From positions 30,619,566 through 30,683,565 of the forward strand of contig CAXKWD010000011.1 of NCBI GenBank assembly GCA_964059195.1: a stretch of 64,000 nucleotides of DNA. The letters are read 5' to 3'. The notes under the pieces are model-generated. The model did no database searches. It saw only the letters and a program-made list of their open reading frames with translations, and had not been told where the DNA came from. Positions 48,151 through 58,915 of this stretch are shown piece after piece (position 1 is the stretch's first letter; each line of letters begins with the position of its first letter). Source of the stretch: Ectobius pallidus. Taxonomy: Eukaryota > Arthropoda > Insecta > Blattodea > Ectobiidae. Made by a program: the position numbers and the translations under genes.

Positions 48151-48322
48151 TCAAATTTTTCGTTGTTGGATATTTCATAATTGTGAAAAGTGGCTTATGA
48201 TTAATTAATATTAAATTGTAAAGGTTATTAAAATACTCAAATTTTTCGTTATTGGATACTTCATAACTATGAAAAGTGGCTTATGATTAATTATTATTAA
48301 ACTGTAAAAGTCATTAAAATGC
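48151..48322. repeat. 86-base imperfect tandem duplication
   Basis: Units 48151-48236 and 48237-48322 share TCAAATTTTTCGTTGTTGGA-type starts and GAAAAGTGGCTTATGATTAA, with about ten differences. Confidence 0.85.
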
Positions 48323-48646
48323 TACATATAACTCCTTAATGGATTCTGAAGAAAATATATGTTCAGGTTCTAATTTAAAATGTGATTAAATAGTATTGTT
48401 AATAACAATAAATAAAAAACCAAGTGGAATTAAAGTGATTTCACCTCATCGCTTACGTATGAAAATATCCACCACATTGTTTAGAGTTAAAGAACTTAAG
48501 AACTACTGACAACCATGAGATGTCAAATATCTCCAATTAGCTGAAACACTAAATATTTTGTCTCTTTTCATATTTCCTATAATTTTTTTGTAAATTGGGG
48601 ACGTTAATTCAGAATTCACAATTTCTTTTTTACTAGTGTCCCCTAC

Positions 48647-49164
48647 AAGGGTTACTAAACGTTAAGAAAATCCCAGACATGTCCTACATTTCAACCGTAA
48701 GTCCGGAAACCGGGCAAAATTTATGAAAAATATGGAATATACAACATATTTGTTGCAGTTTCCATAACAATACCGATCTTCCAAAAGCTATATTTTTTCT
48801 TAGCAGTCGTAAGAGTGAAAGGAAGATGTTGCAACAGTGCAGTTGATGTTACAAGTCTGCTGGGGTGGACAGCAACAATAGCAAAACCGCATTTATCCAT
48901 TTCTATTATGTTTGTTGTGGAAGGAGGAAGATAGAATTATAATCAATCACTCAGTTGTAAGACACGCGCGAAAATGCCGAAGAGAAAATGCAAATTTACC
49001 GACGATTTAGCGAAGAGGTATTGAAAAATATAATGCCTATGCATACATGTTTTAGTAGTAATTTAGTTTTTTAGTTTAATTTTCCTATATTTAACATTTT
49101 TCTATAATGTCCTACAATTTTGGGTGAAGTCCTACATTTCATTATAAGAATACGGTTACCCTTT
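48647..49164 (+). mobile_element. Probable hAT-type relic with a transposase N-terminal piece
   Basis: The left end AGGGTTACTAAACGTTAAG and the complement of the right end (AGGGTAACCGTATTCTTATA) are weakly similar inverted ends. Both sides carry a GTCCTACATTTCA word just inside. At 48974 an ATG opens MPKRKCKFTDDLAKRY before a stop at 49022-49024. That opening resembles the basic N-terminus of some transposon-derived proteins I recall, but this is a short match. Boundaries are approximate. Confidence 0.45.
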
Positions 49165-49184
49165 ACTTCCTCTCTCTGTAATAG

Positions 49185-49715
49185 TACATTATGTAACGAG
49201 CCTATAATTGCATTTAGGCCTATTAAGATATGAATATGTTTATGAAACGAGAAAAGCAAGCCTCATAATTTCCATTATAGGCAAGTTGCATAAGACTGTT
49301 TATGTTCGCCCATAATTAAATGAGATTTTAGAATAATCACACAAACGGGGACGACTGCTCTTCGCAATTAAGTGTTCTCGAAATTCCTGCCTTCTGCGAC
49401 AGATGGCAGCTCAAGGCGTTTGGTCAAGTCGAAACTCCTTCTTGGTAATTTTCTTCAAACCAGCTGCTTTTGACAACACGGAATTAATTCAATCTAGTGT
49501 AATATTAAAATGAAGACGAACAGAATTGATTTTATTGTAAATACAGATTGTTTATTACGCAGTTTCAGTTTCACTTTTAAGGTTACAAGATCTTCAGTGT
49601 TCAATGATGATCTTCAATGTTATAATGGAAACCTATTTCCAAATGGATATCATTGTAATACCGTTATGTCACACGTAATAAGCGTATGGTCGGAAAAAAA
49701 AAGTTATTTTAAGTT
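49185..49715. repeat. Dispersed family X copy, inverted
   Basis: Family X blocks occur in reverse order relative to 11.5 and 40.8 kb: AGTACATTATGTAACGAGCC, then ATTATAGGCAAGTTGCATAA, GACAGATGGCAGC, and AATATTAAAATGAAG with AATTGATTTTATTGTAAATA. Confidence 0.55.
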
Positions 49716-50739
49716 TTAAGGTGTGTTGTGAAAGAGCTGAAACTCATTCTTGCAGGGAAAATACAAGTAGACTAGAGGATGGTGTAATTCAGGGAAGCAT
49801 ATGACAATGTAATTGGAGGCAGAAGCGCTGAATAATTCCAATTCTGTGACGCGCACGGGCTCAGTTGAGACACAGGTGGCAGAGTCTCCTGCCTTATAAA
49901 TCTTACCTAATAACTGTATAATGAAGTGCGTTGTTCCGTCCATAGTTTTAACTACTTTTCTACATCAGTACGGCCATGCTTAAGCTGTGTTCAAATACGT
50001 TACGTGCATAATAACGACCAGTGACATTTAGGACAACGACTACCGCATATTAAATAGCCTGAGTAAGTATCTAATTCCGCCCAGTTGCGATAGGACATGG
50101 TGTAATATTTGAAAGAGTAATAAGAGACTGAAGGAAAAATTAAGGAATACTTGATTGGCTGAATTCCGTATCTCGCATTGTCCCTAAAATGCATAAGTGG
50201 ATTTATTCGCACAACTGGTACAGATTTATAAGCTCTACAAACACGTAAAATATCACATCCCGGAAATGAGCTTAAACTTAAATCAAATCTTAAATATTGC
50301 AAAGAAGCTCTTGTCCATTCTGACAACTTCCAAACTGAGACTTGTCTTGTAATGTCACTCCTGTTCCAAGCAGAGCAATGTCTCTTTCTTTCTGTTACGC
50401 TACTTCTGTTCTGTAATTCCAACACATCTATCTAGTCCTACATTACATCAATAATATAATAAATTAGAGATTTAAATGCCTAATTTTCAATAAATATTGT
50501 ATTGTAGAGCGCCCTCCAGCATTCCGGGTTGTTCAATCCATCGTTGGGGTTCTCTCAGCCTTCGCTTATCTGGCGTCGTGATTTTCTACCCTGCTGATCT
50601 CCGGCGTCCTCATGACGAACCTTTGTACCCTCCCCCGTTTCATCTCTCATTACCGTCGTGGATATTAGGGTGCTAGTTCTATTAAATAAATACCTCACTT
50701 TTTGTTTATTCTACACCCGTTTATTTACTATTCCCGCTA

Positions 50740-50740
<1 letters not shown>
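49716..50740. other. Intronic DNA with an unexplained 141-codon minus-strand frame
   Basis: The frame at 50000-50425 has no domain I recognise, no signal peptide and no exon-like splice context. It is most likely a chance opening. The rest shows nothing. Confidence 0.35.

Positions 50741-50792
<52 letters not shown>
50741..50792. repeat. (TA)n microsatellite interrupted by a SINE
   Basis: About 26 TA units stand directly before the 3' end of the SINE; the repeat resumes at 51091-51106 beyond its head. Confidence 0.95.
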
Positions 50793-50796
<4 letters not shown>

Positions 50797-51092
50797 AAAG
50801 TAAAGTCTTCCCTATTACAGGCCATGGAGGCCCAGAGGTTTCCAAGAGGTTGAGGCTCTCAGATTTTTAGCCAATCGGTACATGAAGATGGTAAGGTTGT
50901 GAGCCTTACGCATCGGCCGTCTTTACCCCCAGGATTGCTCCTGCTACTCATTCTGTTAGAGGCTGAGTCGACCCCAGGGCCATAGTGCCACCAGAAGGAT
51001 TAGGCCAATTGAAAAACTCCGACCTCATCGGGGATCGAACCCGCGACCTTCCGGTTTGTAGCGCAGCTCCTCAACCACTACGCTAAGGCGTA
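50793..51092 (-). mobile_element. tRNA-derived SINE family 1, full-length antisense copy
   Basis: On the minus strand it starts near CGCCTTAGCGTAGTGGTTGA (box A), GGAGCTGCGCTACAAACCGG, then GGTTCGATCCCCG (B box), GGCCTAATCCTTCTGGTGGC, GGTAAAGACGGCCGATGC and ends near CAGGCCTGTAATAGGGAAGA (written as separate motifs). It is the most complete copy of the family in the window and is inserted within a TA microsatellite, so its target duplication is hidden in the repeat. Confidence 0.85.
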
Positions 51093-51106
51093 TATATATA
51101 TATATA

Positions 51107-53109
51107 AACATACAATATTTACACTACTTAACCTACATGATGAAATATACACTCCCTCAGCTACATTGCTTCTAATATACGCTGCCCGTCTACATGACTG
51201 TCACCACTTCTAACTCTCGCCGCTTCCAACGTAACTTTACTCGCTTTCTTCCTGCGCCCGCAGTTTCCGCTAATTTAGCAATTTTCAGCATATTCCATAC
51301 TTGACAGGAAATAGTCTAGACTACTAATAACCTTTAGAACAGGGGCTGCAAACTGCAACCTTACATTATGCTATTAAAAGTGGGTCAATGTGGTCGTAAT
51401 AAAACCGTCGTTTAATGAGGAATTTCCCTCATATTGACTGAAATATTATGTGTTATTGTAACTTTTAAAATGAATTTCAGTTTACATAAATCACATAACG
51501 GTATAATTTAAAAAATTTTCCATAGTGTTATTGACACCTGTTACAGTTATTCCACAATGTGTGGAGCGTTACAGAAATTGGTCGTATATCGCCACTATTA
51601 CAAATTATTATATTTATTTATTATATTTATTACGAAGTTATGAAACCTTCGCTTTAAAGTATGACTGTGTGTTTGAAATTACTTTTTAATGAAATTTACT
51701 AAAAGCATTTAAAATGATCTTATGGAGGTTTAATATGTCCACAATCAGAAAGTATATATTTTGTGATGTTTATGTCTCCCTAAGAGTAATAAAAACATTA
51801 AAGAGTTCGGGGCTCTCGCACTCTAGACGTATGATTTCTGCAAGTGAGTTTAGAGTTTCATTATTTACATGAAAAAGTTTCGAAAATATAAAGGCTTAAC
51901 TCAATAACATTTTTAGTAGGAGACATATCGTATATGCTGTGTTAAAAATAGTCTGAGCCAACGTTACAGCGAAGACACCAAGCAGGAAAGAATAAAATTA
52001 AACAGTACTGGAAAATTACAAAATTATCACTCTCAAACGGGATATAATATTACAGTTGATACAAAATTACATATCGCTATACAAGTAATAAACTATGAAG
52101 GCAACCACTGTGTAAAATGTTTTATTTGTGGTTTATAAATTTTGAGAGCAAATTACTCTAATGAATTTAAGGGTTAATATTATGAAATTGTTATCTGGAA
52201 AGATTAGACTCCTTACATTATTTTTCTGTAATTATGTTCAGTTGCCCTGCACATACTCAACAAATCAACTATGTTAACTTTCGGCCACTAAAACTAAGCT
52301 AAACTTTAGAATTAGGAGACCGCTGTTACCGAGTGGGACCAAGTGTCCAATGTCGCCCAATTTACAAACATGACTACGAGCCGACTGAGCTCACCAGATG
52401 CTCGAGTAGTCTACAGATTAATGGATTATGAAGGACACTCGGCGCCGGTGTGTTATTTCCTATGGGATAATACCGATGGTAAATCAAGTATGACAAATAA
52501 AATCAGTATTAGTTACCTTAAGAAATTATTACAAACGAAGGCACTAGAATTCTCAGTGTAACGACGATTTACGAAAGACGTGGAAGGGTAAAAAAGCTTC
52601 TGCATTTAGGTAAGTATTTACAAAGTAAAAAAAAAATATAAAAAAATAATGATGAAATATATTTTAAAAAAAACCTGCGCGAAACGGAACTGTGATTGCT
52701 GCAGCAAGCGTAGCTACGTTCCGCGCAGGCCGCTGAAGTTTCTTTCTAACTTGACGGACTATAAATTCTAGCTCATGGACAAATTATACGTTACGTTATG
52801 AACAGTTAAATTAGTTTACCAGCAGCATACTGAATATCGTGGGATTTGGTGTGTACCATGTAACGATATTTTACGAAACGTATGGAATTTTAAAAAGGCT
52901 TTTGTGTTAACGTAAGTAGTGTGAGCTAAATTTTAAGTCAATGACAGGTTATGTTATAATAGAAAGAGTTATATCAGTTTAACAGTGGTATATTGAATAG
53001 CGCGGGGTTTGCTATGTGCCATATTGCATCTTTTCCCGCGATGGGAAATTTTACCACTGCGAAAATCGTTCCTCTTTTGTTTTCCGCGGCTCGGAGGGGA
53101 GCTGACTAC
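51107..53109. other. AT-rich intronic DNA with weak internal duplications
   Basis: Two diverged relatives of a segment (TAACGA-TTTACGAAA-CGT-TGGAA to AAGCTTCTGCATT/GGCTTTTGTGTT) occur near 52558-52620 and 52860-52920. A small GC-rich hairpin with arms CCTGCGCG lies at 52673-52729. No gene was recognised. Confidence 0.4.
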
Positions 53110-53345
53110 CCTATTCTAAAGGAGTTCCAAATTAAGCTTCAGTAAGGAGAAAAGCGTCAACCTCCGTGGTGCGTGCCAACCTCTGGATCAGAAGGTCATG
53201 GATTCAAACCTGATCTAGTTCGATGAACTTTCAGATGGTAAAAATCCTAGGCACTAAGACCTCCGGGAAAGAAGAACTCCAAGCATACATTAGAGCTACT
53301 GGAACAGTTCCCTAGCCCTTTACCGTCCAAATATCACATTAGTTT
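53110..53345 (+). mobile_element. Decayed tRNA-derived SINE-like retroposon
   Basis: GGATCAGAAGGTCATGGATT followed by CAAACCTGATC gives a B-box-like word in the usual tRNA context. The upstream GGTGCGTGCCAACCTC is a poor box A. The body (CTAAGACCTCCGGGAAAGA) does not match the other SINE families here. Confidence 0.5.
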
Positions 53346-53543
53346 CCTCTATCTATTCGTCCCTCTGTCTTCTATGGGGAAATAAGCGTAACTACATAAA
53401 CCTTCGGTAATTGAATCTCCATTCGGCGGCCCCAATATTCCAAGCGGAATAGAACAAATTTAATCATCATTGTACGAAGAACGGTGTGAATATTGAAGGA
53501 ATATCCAGTTGCTAAACATACGCATTGTTGTGTAATTTTAGAG

Positions 53544-53547
<4 letters not shown>

Positions 53548-53581
<34 letters not shown>

Positions 53582-53602
53582 TATAAGCTATATATATATA
53601 TA
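53548..53602. repeat. (AT)n microsatellite
   Basis: Two AT runs separated by AAGC, within a low-complexity region. Confidence 0.95.
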
Positions 53603-54656
53603 GGAATTTCGTCACTGTCAGGTCATCCGGACATATTTTCGAGCATTGTACAGAGTGGAACAAAAATGAAGAAAAATTATAGATTTTGTATTAATTTTCG
53701 ATACACTATATTTATTTTGTGGATGTAAATCAGACATTAGGTCTACCTTTGCGAGTAGGATACACCTAGAAAACCCACACTAACATTGACTGACTAGGAA
53801 ATTTTAACCCGCGATCTTTCTAATGCGCATCTGGGCCGTTTCCACTTTGCCAAACGATTTAAAATTTAGTTTCTTATAAATAAAATAAATTATTTTTCCT
53901 TAATAAAAAAGGAAGCAAAACATATATTCCCACTCAAATTCAAATTTTCTGTGCATCTGAGAGCATCCTGTAAGAAGAGAGTATTTCTCGCCCCTTTAAG
54001 GCTACATGTCAAGGACTAAATCTAACCGCTGCCAGACTGGACTGTGAATTATTCTAAGATCACTATAAATGTAACACATCAACAAATATTTCAGCTGTAT
54101 AATTTACACTTATCTTTACTGTCATCACTCACATTATTATTGTCATCAATGTCATCATCACCACCACAATCGTCATAGTCATGATGCTCCTAACCACCAC
54201 GAAGAGACTACACAACATAAATTGCATATAAATAACTGCGTCTGTAGCAGACTGGTCTGAAATAGATAATACCTTCGACAATGACCACATTTGCATGGAG
54301 AAATAGCAGAACGTTCGCTCCATTCTCCACAACCCATACAGATTCTGGGAGTAATAATACCACCAAATACATTCAGTGTTATACATAATATAAAATAAAA
54401 ACGCATTGTGCAACAACTGAAATGGGATTTACTGGCTCTCCTTTGGTAGGCATGAATAACCAACATATTTTAACGGTAAAGTCTCGAAAAAAATACATGA
54501 AAATAGGAGCTTTAATGCTTCCGACTATATATGGACTTTGTTCAAGCTATTATATTCCAGTGCTGCAGAAATGATCGCAAATATTCTCTTTCATATTAAA
54601 GTACTGTATAGTCAGAAGAAAATTCCCCAAACAAGCAATACTCTAAAAACCATTAA
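53603..54656. other. Intronic DNA with a cysteine-rich minus-strand frame
   Basis: A minus-strand frame from ATG at 54406 to 54179 starts MRFYFILCITLNVFGGIITP, which looks like a signal peptide. It continues with CMGCGEW and CKCGHC. No splice sites or homologue were recognised, so it is left uncalled. The rest, including a degenerate TCA-rich patch near 54120-54180, shows nothing. Confidence 0.35.
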
Positions 54657-55206
54657 TAGGGCTGGGAAGTTTATGAAATATCTTTTTTTTTTTTTCTGAG
54701 ACACCATACAAAATGCTGGATGGGGTATTAAGTTATGTCACCTCGAAACGAACAAAAATAGCCTACTTTTATTTTGCCTTTTTCGTAATTTTTTTCTCTT
54801 CTCATCGTTTATTAGGAAATTTTAATTCTTTCTTTGCATTTTTTCTTGTTTTGTCTTCAGACTGGACTTTTCCAACATAATAGAGAAAGCTATCTCGTAA
54901 TTCCTTACCTCCAGTTAAATGCGTATGAATTTAGCATCCTTATCGTCAGAAGAAAAAATACAACATTAATTAATAAATATACTAAACATAATTTAAATAG
55001 AATACACAGTAATAAAAGTAGTAATACAAAATACTTAAATCTTCTCCTTTGTTTATTATTACTTATTATAATACTGTATGTTTTATTTTAAACTACATAT
55101 TTAGAAAGATTTTATTTGTTTTATTTTCATGTTATATTTTCGTAAATGTAAGGTCCTTTTATATGTTATTTTGAGGCATTTTTAGATCATCAACTTCCAA
55201 GCCCCA
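54657..55206. mobile_element. hAT-like non-autonomous element
   Basis: The left end TAGGGCTGGGAAGTTTATGA and the complement of the right end (TGGGGCTTGGAAGTTGATGA) are similar inverted repeats bounding about 550 bases. The interior is T-rich. No matching 8-base flanks were found, so the ends are approximate. Confidence 0.6.
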
Positions 55207-56040
55207 GTACTTGAAAAATATGTGTATGCTTACATATTATTCGTTACATGGCAAGGTGGAGCTATTGAGGTAATTTAAACTTTTAAACCTCATCAGTGCA
55301 TACTGTCATCTGTAAGATTATACATAAATTTTAGCCATAATGTAGTGCAACAAATAAAGGGAAAATATACTTTTAGAGCACATACGTATACTTCTTGGTA
55401 AATTAATCAAGACACCATATCTCTTAGGCTTAAGTAAGTTGTATGTTTTAGAGCGAAAAAAATATTGCCCTACCTTACGAAGAGAAGAATAATTCTCCTA
55501 TGCCATCATGGCCGATGCTTTTGTTTGCTTTTAACGCAACGAGGAAATCACATAAATTACAGAAATTCTGTTCAGTAATTAATTCATTGTATGGTTTCAT
55601 CCAAAATAAACAATTTTCTCCGAAATTCGTCTAAAAACTGGGACATGTTTATATTTCACGTTATTATGTGAATTTGCGTTAATTCGCGATTCAGAAATGC
55701 TCATTTTAAGAGTTATAGGAAGCATTAAATTGAAATTCTGCAAATATTTGTCGAACTGAGAGCAATTCCCGTTGTCACGTCTCGTGAATTTTACGGTTTT
55801 CTAAAGATCTCGCACGAAATCTGTGTCGATGACGAACGTTACTCGCTAGAGAGAGACATGCTATTGTGCGAGAGAGGTGGCCTTTACAAATAGAAAGGGA
55901 GGTACTGTTGTACGAGAGAGATAGGTAGCAGGCCAGTTGACGCTACAGTCCCAACGAAAACATAATGCAATGACGTAGGCAATCGGCACAGATTTCGTGC
56001 TCGATCTATACTTATTAGGTATTACTATTGTCTCACTTAC
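55207..56040. other. Intronic DNA just downstream of the Ig2 exon, nothing recognised
   Basis: It contains a weak direct repeat (TGTGCGAGAGAGGT and TGTACGAGAGAGAT near 55865-55920). No exon was recognised. Confidence 0.4.
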
Positions 56041-56190
56041 CGGCTACGAGAATTCGCCCTGCTGTGCTGCTCTCCTGAGTTCTGCCAACGAGACGATGCA
56101 GCGTGCGACATCTGTAGCTACTTCTGCTGTCAGTGACATCCACGTTCACAACATGCAGCTCTCCCGTGGGCAACATCACGTGCTTAGAGT
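56041..56190 (-). CDS. Dscam: Dscam-family exon, C-terminal half of Ig2
   Basis: This internal exon of 150 bases encodes the end of an immunoglobulin domain of a Dscam-type neuronal adhesion receptor, which acts at the cell surface in homophilic recognition. Seen: the acceptor is a pyrimidine-rich tract ending TTCTAG just above 56190, the donor is GTAAGTG below 56041, and the frame between is open. The residues run SKHVMLPTGELHV, then SSYRCRTLHRLVGRT, then the strand G segment RILVA. The LPTGELHV and YxCRTxHRLxG motifs are, from family knowledge, characteristic of the constant exon 5 of arthropod Dscam (end of Ig2). The exon is phase 1 at both ends. Its final G joins the AA opening the next exon to give Glu in an A-E-P-K linker. 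Which Dscam paralogue this is cannot be decided from the fragment. Confidence 0.85.
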
Positions 56191-56389
56191 CTAGAACACA
56201 AACAAACAAGCAAACAGCATTATTATAGGTGGTAATATATTTCATATGGTGCTTTACTAACTAATTTCTTTATAGTTATTACTAACTTAATATTTGTTTC
56301 TAAAGAAAAAAATTCTAATCCTTTCAGTATTTCTAGTGAAGACAAGAACTACGACAATCAGCTAACGCGAAGGGCATAGTGGACTCGTT

Positions 56390-56660
56390 GCCGTTTGAGT
56401 GAATCTAAAATATCAAAATTTAAACATTTATACTAATTATGGTTGAATAAAGCCCGGGCGGCTTGGGTCGCTTAAATCCTAAAAAAGGGAGACGTAAAAC
56501 TACGAGAAAGGAAGAAAGAAAGAAATGGTCGAATAAAAACAATCGTATGCAACTTTCCTATAATGGTAACTAAGATACTCGTATGAAAATTATGAAACTC
56601 GCGTTTTTCGTTTCGTGAAGAAACTCGTATCTAGGCTCGCTGCAAAATGTACTATTCTAT
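56390..56660. repeat. Dispersed family X fragment
   Basis: It shares GCCGTTTGAGTGAATCTAAA-like, AATCGTATGCAACTTTCCTA, TAATGGTAACTAAGATACTC and GCTCGCTGCAAAATG words with the 41.2-41.46 kb part of family X. Confidence 0.5.
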
Positions 56661-56805
56661 TTGAAAGGTCACTGAACTTACTTCATTTCACATCTGCGTC
56701 CACGATGTTAATGTTTTCTTATTGTGGGTAAAGACTGCATTAGTTTTGATTTGTACGCAGAATGAACAAGAAAACAGGGTTTTCATAGCACCCCTTAATA
56801 ATGAA

Positions 56806-57566
56806 TAGGGAAAGGAATTTAATGACCATAAAATAGTGAAAAAAGGCAAAATAAAAAATGCATATGACCTAAAATTAGCGAAAAATTACACAAAAATAAA
56901 AAAAATAAAAATGACCAATGAATTTTGTATCTTTACTTATATTTAGTTTTTTTTTCAAGTAATGAATTGCTAAAAGCAATTTAACATATTACAGTGCGTT
57001 ATATATGAATTTACAATATAAAACACACTTATTTCATTACTAAAAAATAAGTAAATCTATAATACTTGGGCACCGTTGGCGAGTAAAAAAAAAAATCTTT
57101 CTGAACTGTCATGCCCATCAAATTTCCCTTAGGGCATATGAGTCATTTAAACAGAAAGAAAAAAATAATTCTTTATTGCTACAAGACAAACCGTTATGGT
57201 GTTTACAATAAACCTAAAATTAAAATGAACTATGAACACTTGGTGGAGATTTTCAAATAAAAACGATTGTCTGTTGTCTGAAAGTAAAAATTTGAACATG
57301 GAAAAGCTCCTCCATTGAAACATGACCTAAAATTCCGAAATATACCTAAAAATGCCGAAAATGACCAAAAATGCAGAAAATGACCTAAAATTGGCAAAAA
57401 TGACCTATCTTTTGAAAAATGACGAAATATGCAAAATAAAGCAAAAAATGCAAAAACAAATTGCACTTATTTAATCAATTATTTCATGATACACATTTTT
57501 ATATATTCGAGCTACCTTTTAACTTTCATATAAGAAAGATGAAAAATCATCAAATGCCTTGCCTTA
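56806..57566 (+). mobile_element. hAT-like element with perfect 8-base target duplication
   Basis: The element begins TAGGGAAAGGAATTTAATGA and ends ATCAAATGCCTTGCCTTA, an imperfect inverted repeat. Both flanks are ATAATGAA (56798-56805 and 57567-57574). The 761-base interior is A-rich with repeated ATGACCTAAAA/ATGACC words but no transposase. A partial relative lies at 39986-40318. Confidence 0.85.
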
Positions 57567-57999
57567 ATAATGAACAATTCGCCCTAAAAGCGTGCGCATT
57601 TATTACAGTTATTAAATTCCCATTCTGAAAGTGTATAAAAATTATCCATTTGCTTCTACTGAATTAGCGAGTAAATGTCTTCATGAAATAGAAGGGAGAG
57701 AATGGAAACAGCACGTGTACATAAGGTAATGGTTTCGCAAAGGGGAGATGCTGAAGGGAGAGAATGACGCCTGATGTGTATAAAGGAGTCTCAAGACGGC
57801 GGTTGGGAGACGAAGAGGGGAAAGGATAGTATAATTACAAACATGTGTAGAACCACAAATCCCTGAAGGCAAGTTTCATGTTAATTCTACCTAGACGTGG
57901 TATCCACATTTTCTAACACGCTATTACCTCTGCAAGGAAACACAGTGGATGGCTGTTGGCAGCAGAAACACGGGTAGATTTAGTGGACAGAAGATGGGC

Positions 58000-58014
58000 G
58001 GGGGGGGGGGGGGG
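58000..58014. repeat. Poly(G) run of 15
   Basis: An uninterrupted G run preceded by GGGC on the plus strand. Confidence 0.95.
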
Positions 58015-58341
58015 AGTTGCAAACCCAGGGACTATATGAGGTCAGAAATTGCTCGTTTAAACGGTACATACGAGACATTCCTCTTTTTAACTGTTCATAA
58101 TAGAAGCAACCACGACTAAGCCAAACATTTGCTCTGTGGGGAAGATGAAAGGACAAATTACGCCAGACAAACGTTCATTTTGAGATAACAGTCTTGAAAA
58201 TTAAATGTAATACACGTAAAAGCTACGTGGTATGGTCCCAAACGGCATTCGTATACCACTATTACGGTTTACTGCCCATACCACGACCGGCTTGTTTAAG
58301 TTATTTATTATTTATTTATGTCTGTTCATTAATTCCCCCGA

Positions 58342-58358
58342 CCCCCCCCCCCCCCCCC
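58342..58358. repeat. Poly(C) run of 17
   Basis: An uninterrupted C run preceded by CCCCCGA. It lies about 330 bases from the complementary poly(G) run. Confidence 0.95.
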
Positions 58359-58481
58359 GAAAGCTTTTCGTGAAAGCGTCCCCGATTGCTATGCTCTTAA
58401 CTACATACACAAAAAATAAAAACATGTTGATGTCTTAACATAAATACACCTTAATTTAATGAAATAAATGTAAGAGTTTCC

Positions 58482-58915
58482 CTACACCCACCGTGGAGGA
58501 CCTTTGGGTTCCAGGACGTTAAGGCTCCCAGAATTCTTAGACATTCGGCCCTCAAAGGTTGTCACTCTTACGCAGCGATGCACAACATTAAATGGAAGAG
58601 GGGAGGGCGAAATGACCTCCACAAAATTTTCGCGTAGTGGGTGAAGGATATATGCCATCATGCACAGATAACTAGTAAACACAAAACGAAGGAGATGGGG
58701 TAAAACAAAAACGTGACGTCATTTTCTCTTAGGAGAAGAGGTTGGGCATCGCTGGTCTTAAGCACCGGCCGCCTTTTCTACAAAGACTGCTCGTTTCTGT
58801 TAGAAGCTAAGTCGACCCCAGGGTAATAGTGACACCAGATGGATTGGTCGATTGAAATATACCAACATTGGGAATCGACTTCACGATTTTCCGGTTTGTA
58901 GCAATACCTCTTATT
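58482..58915 (-). mobile_element. SINE family 1, diverged antisense copy with an insertion
   Basis: The right part carries GTTAGAAGCTAAGTCGACCC, CAGGGTAATAGTGACACCAG and GATTTTCCGGTTTGTAGC, and the left part carries CCGTGGAGGACCTTTGGGTT with GTTAAGGCTCCCAG. These are the two halves of the family in the expected order on the minus strand. About 150 extra bases lie between them (roughly 58580-58740). Confidence 0.65.

Larger units (their letters stand above)
17293..56040 (-). other. Giant Dscam intron (38,748 bases) between the Ig2 and Ig3 exons
   Basis: The donor GTAAGTG at 56040 and the acceptor CTTACAG at 17293 bound a phase 1 intron. Joining the two exons restores a continuous Ig2-to-Ig3 linker. 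The intron contains most of the transposable elements in this window. In the hypervariable Dscam1 this is the interval that holds the alternative exon 6 cluster (family knowledge). I looked on the minus strand for further CxAQGYP-type exons and recognised none, but this was a visual search. Confidence 0.75.
57567..58480. other. Intronic DNA with G and C homopolymers
   Basis: Apart from the two homopolymer runs listed separately, nothing was recognised. Confidence 0.4.

Noticed and set aside
50000..50425. 141-codon minus-strand open frame
   Set aside because: No motif recognised, no start context or exon borders, and it lies among repeats in a host intron.
52673..52729. GC-rich hairpin with CCTGCGCG arms
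   Set aside because: Perfect pairing covers only about eight bases and there is no thymine tract or repeat context; too weak to call.
17293..56040. Array of alternative Ig3 exons like Dscam1 exon 6
   Set aside because: I looked for repeated CxAQGYP-type half-domains on the minus strand and recognised only the single exon at 17172-17292. The visual search is not exhaustive.
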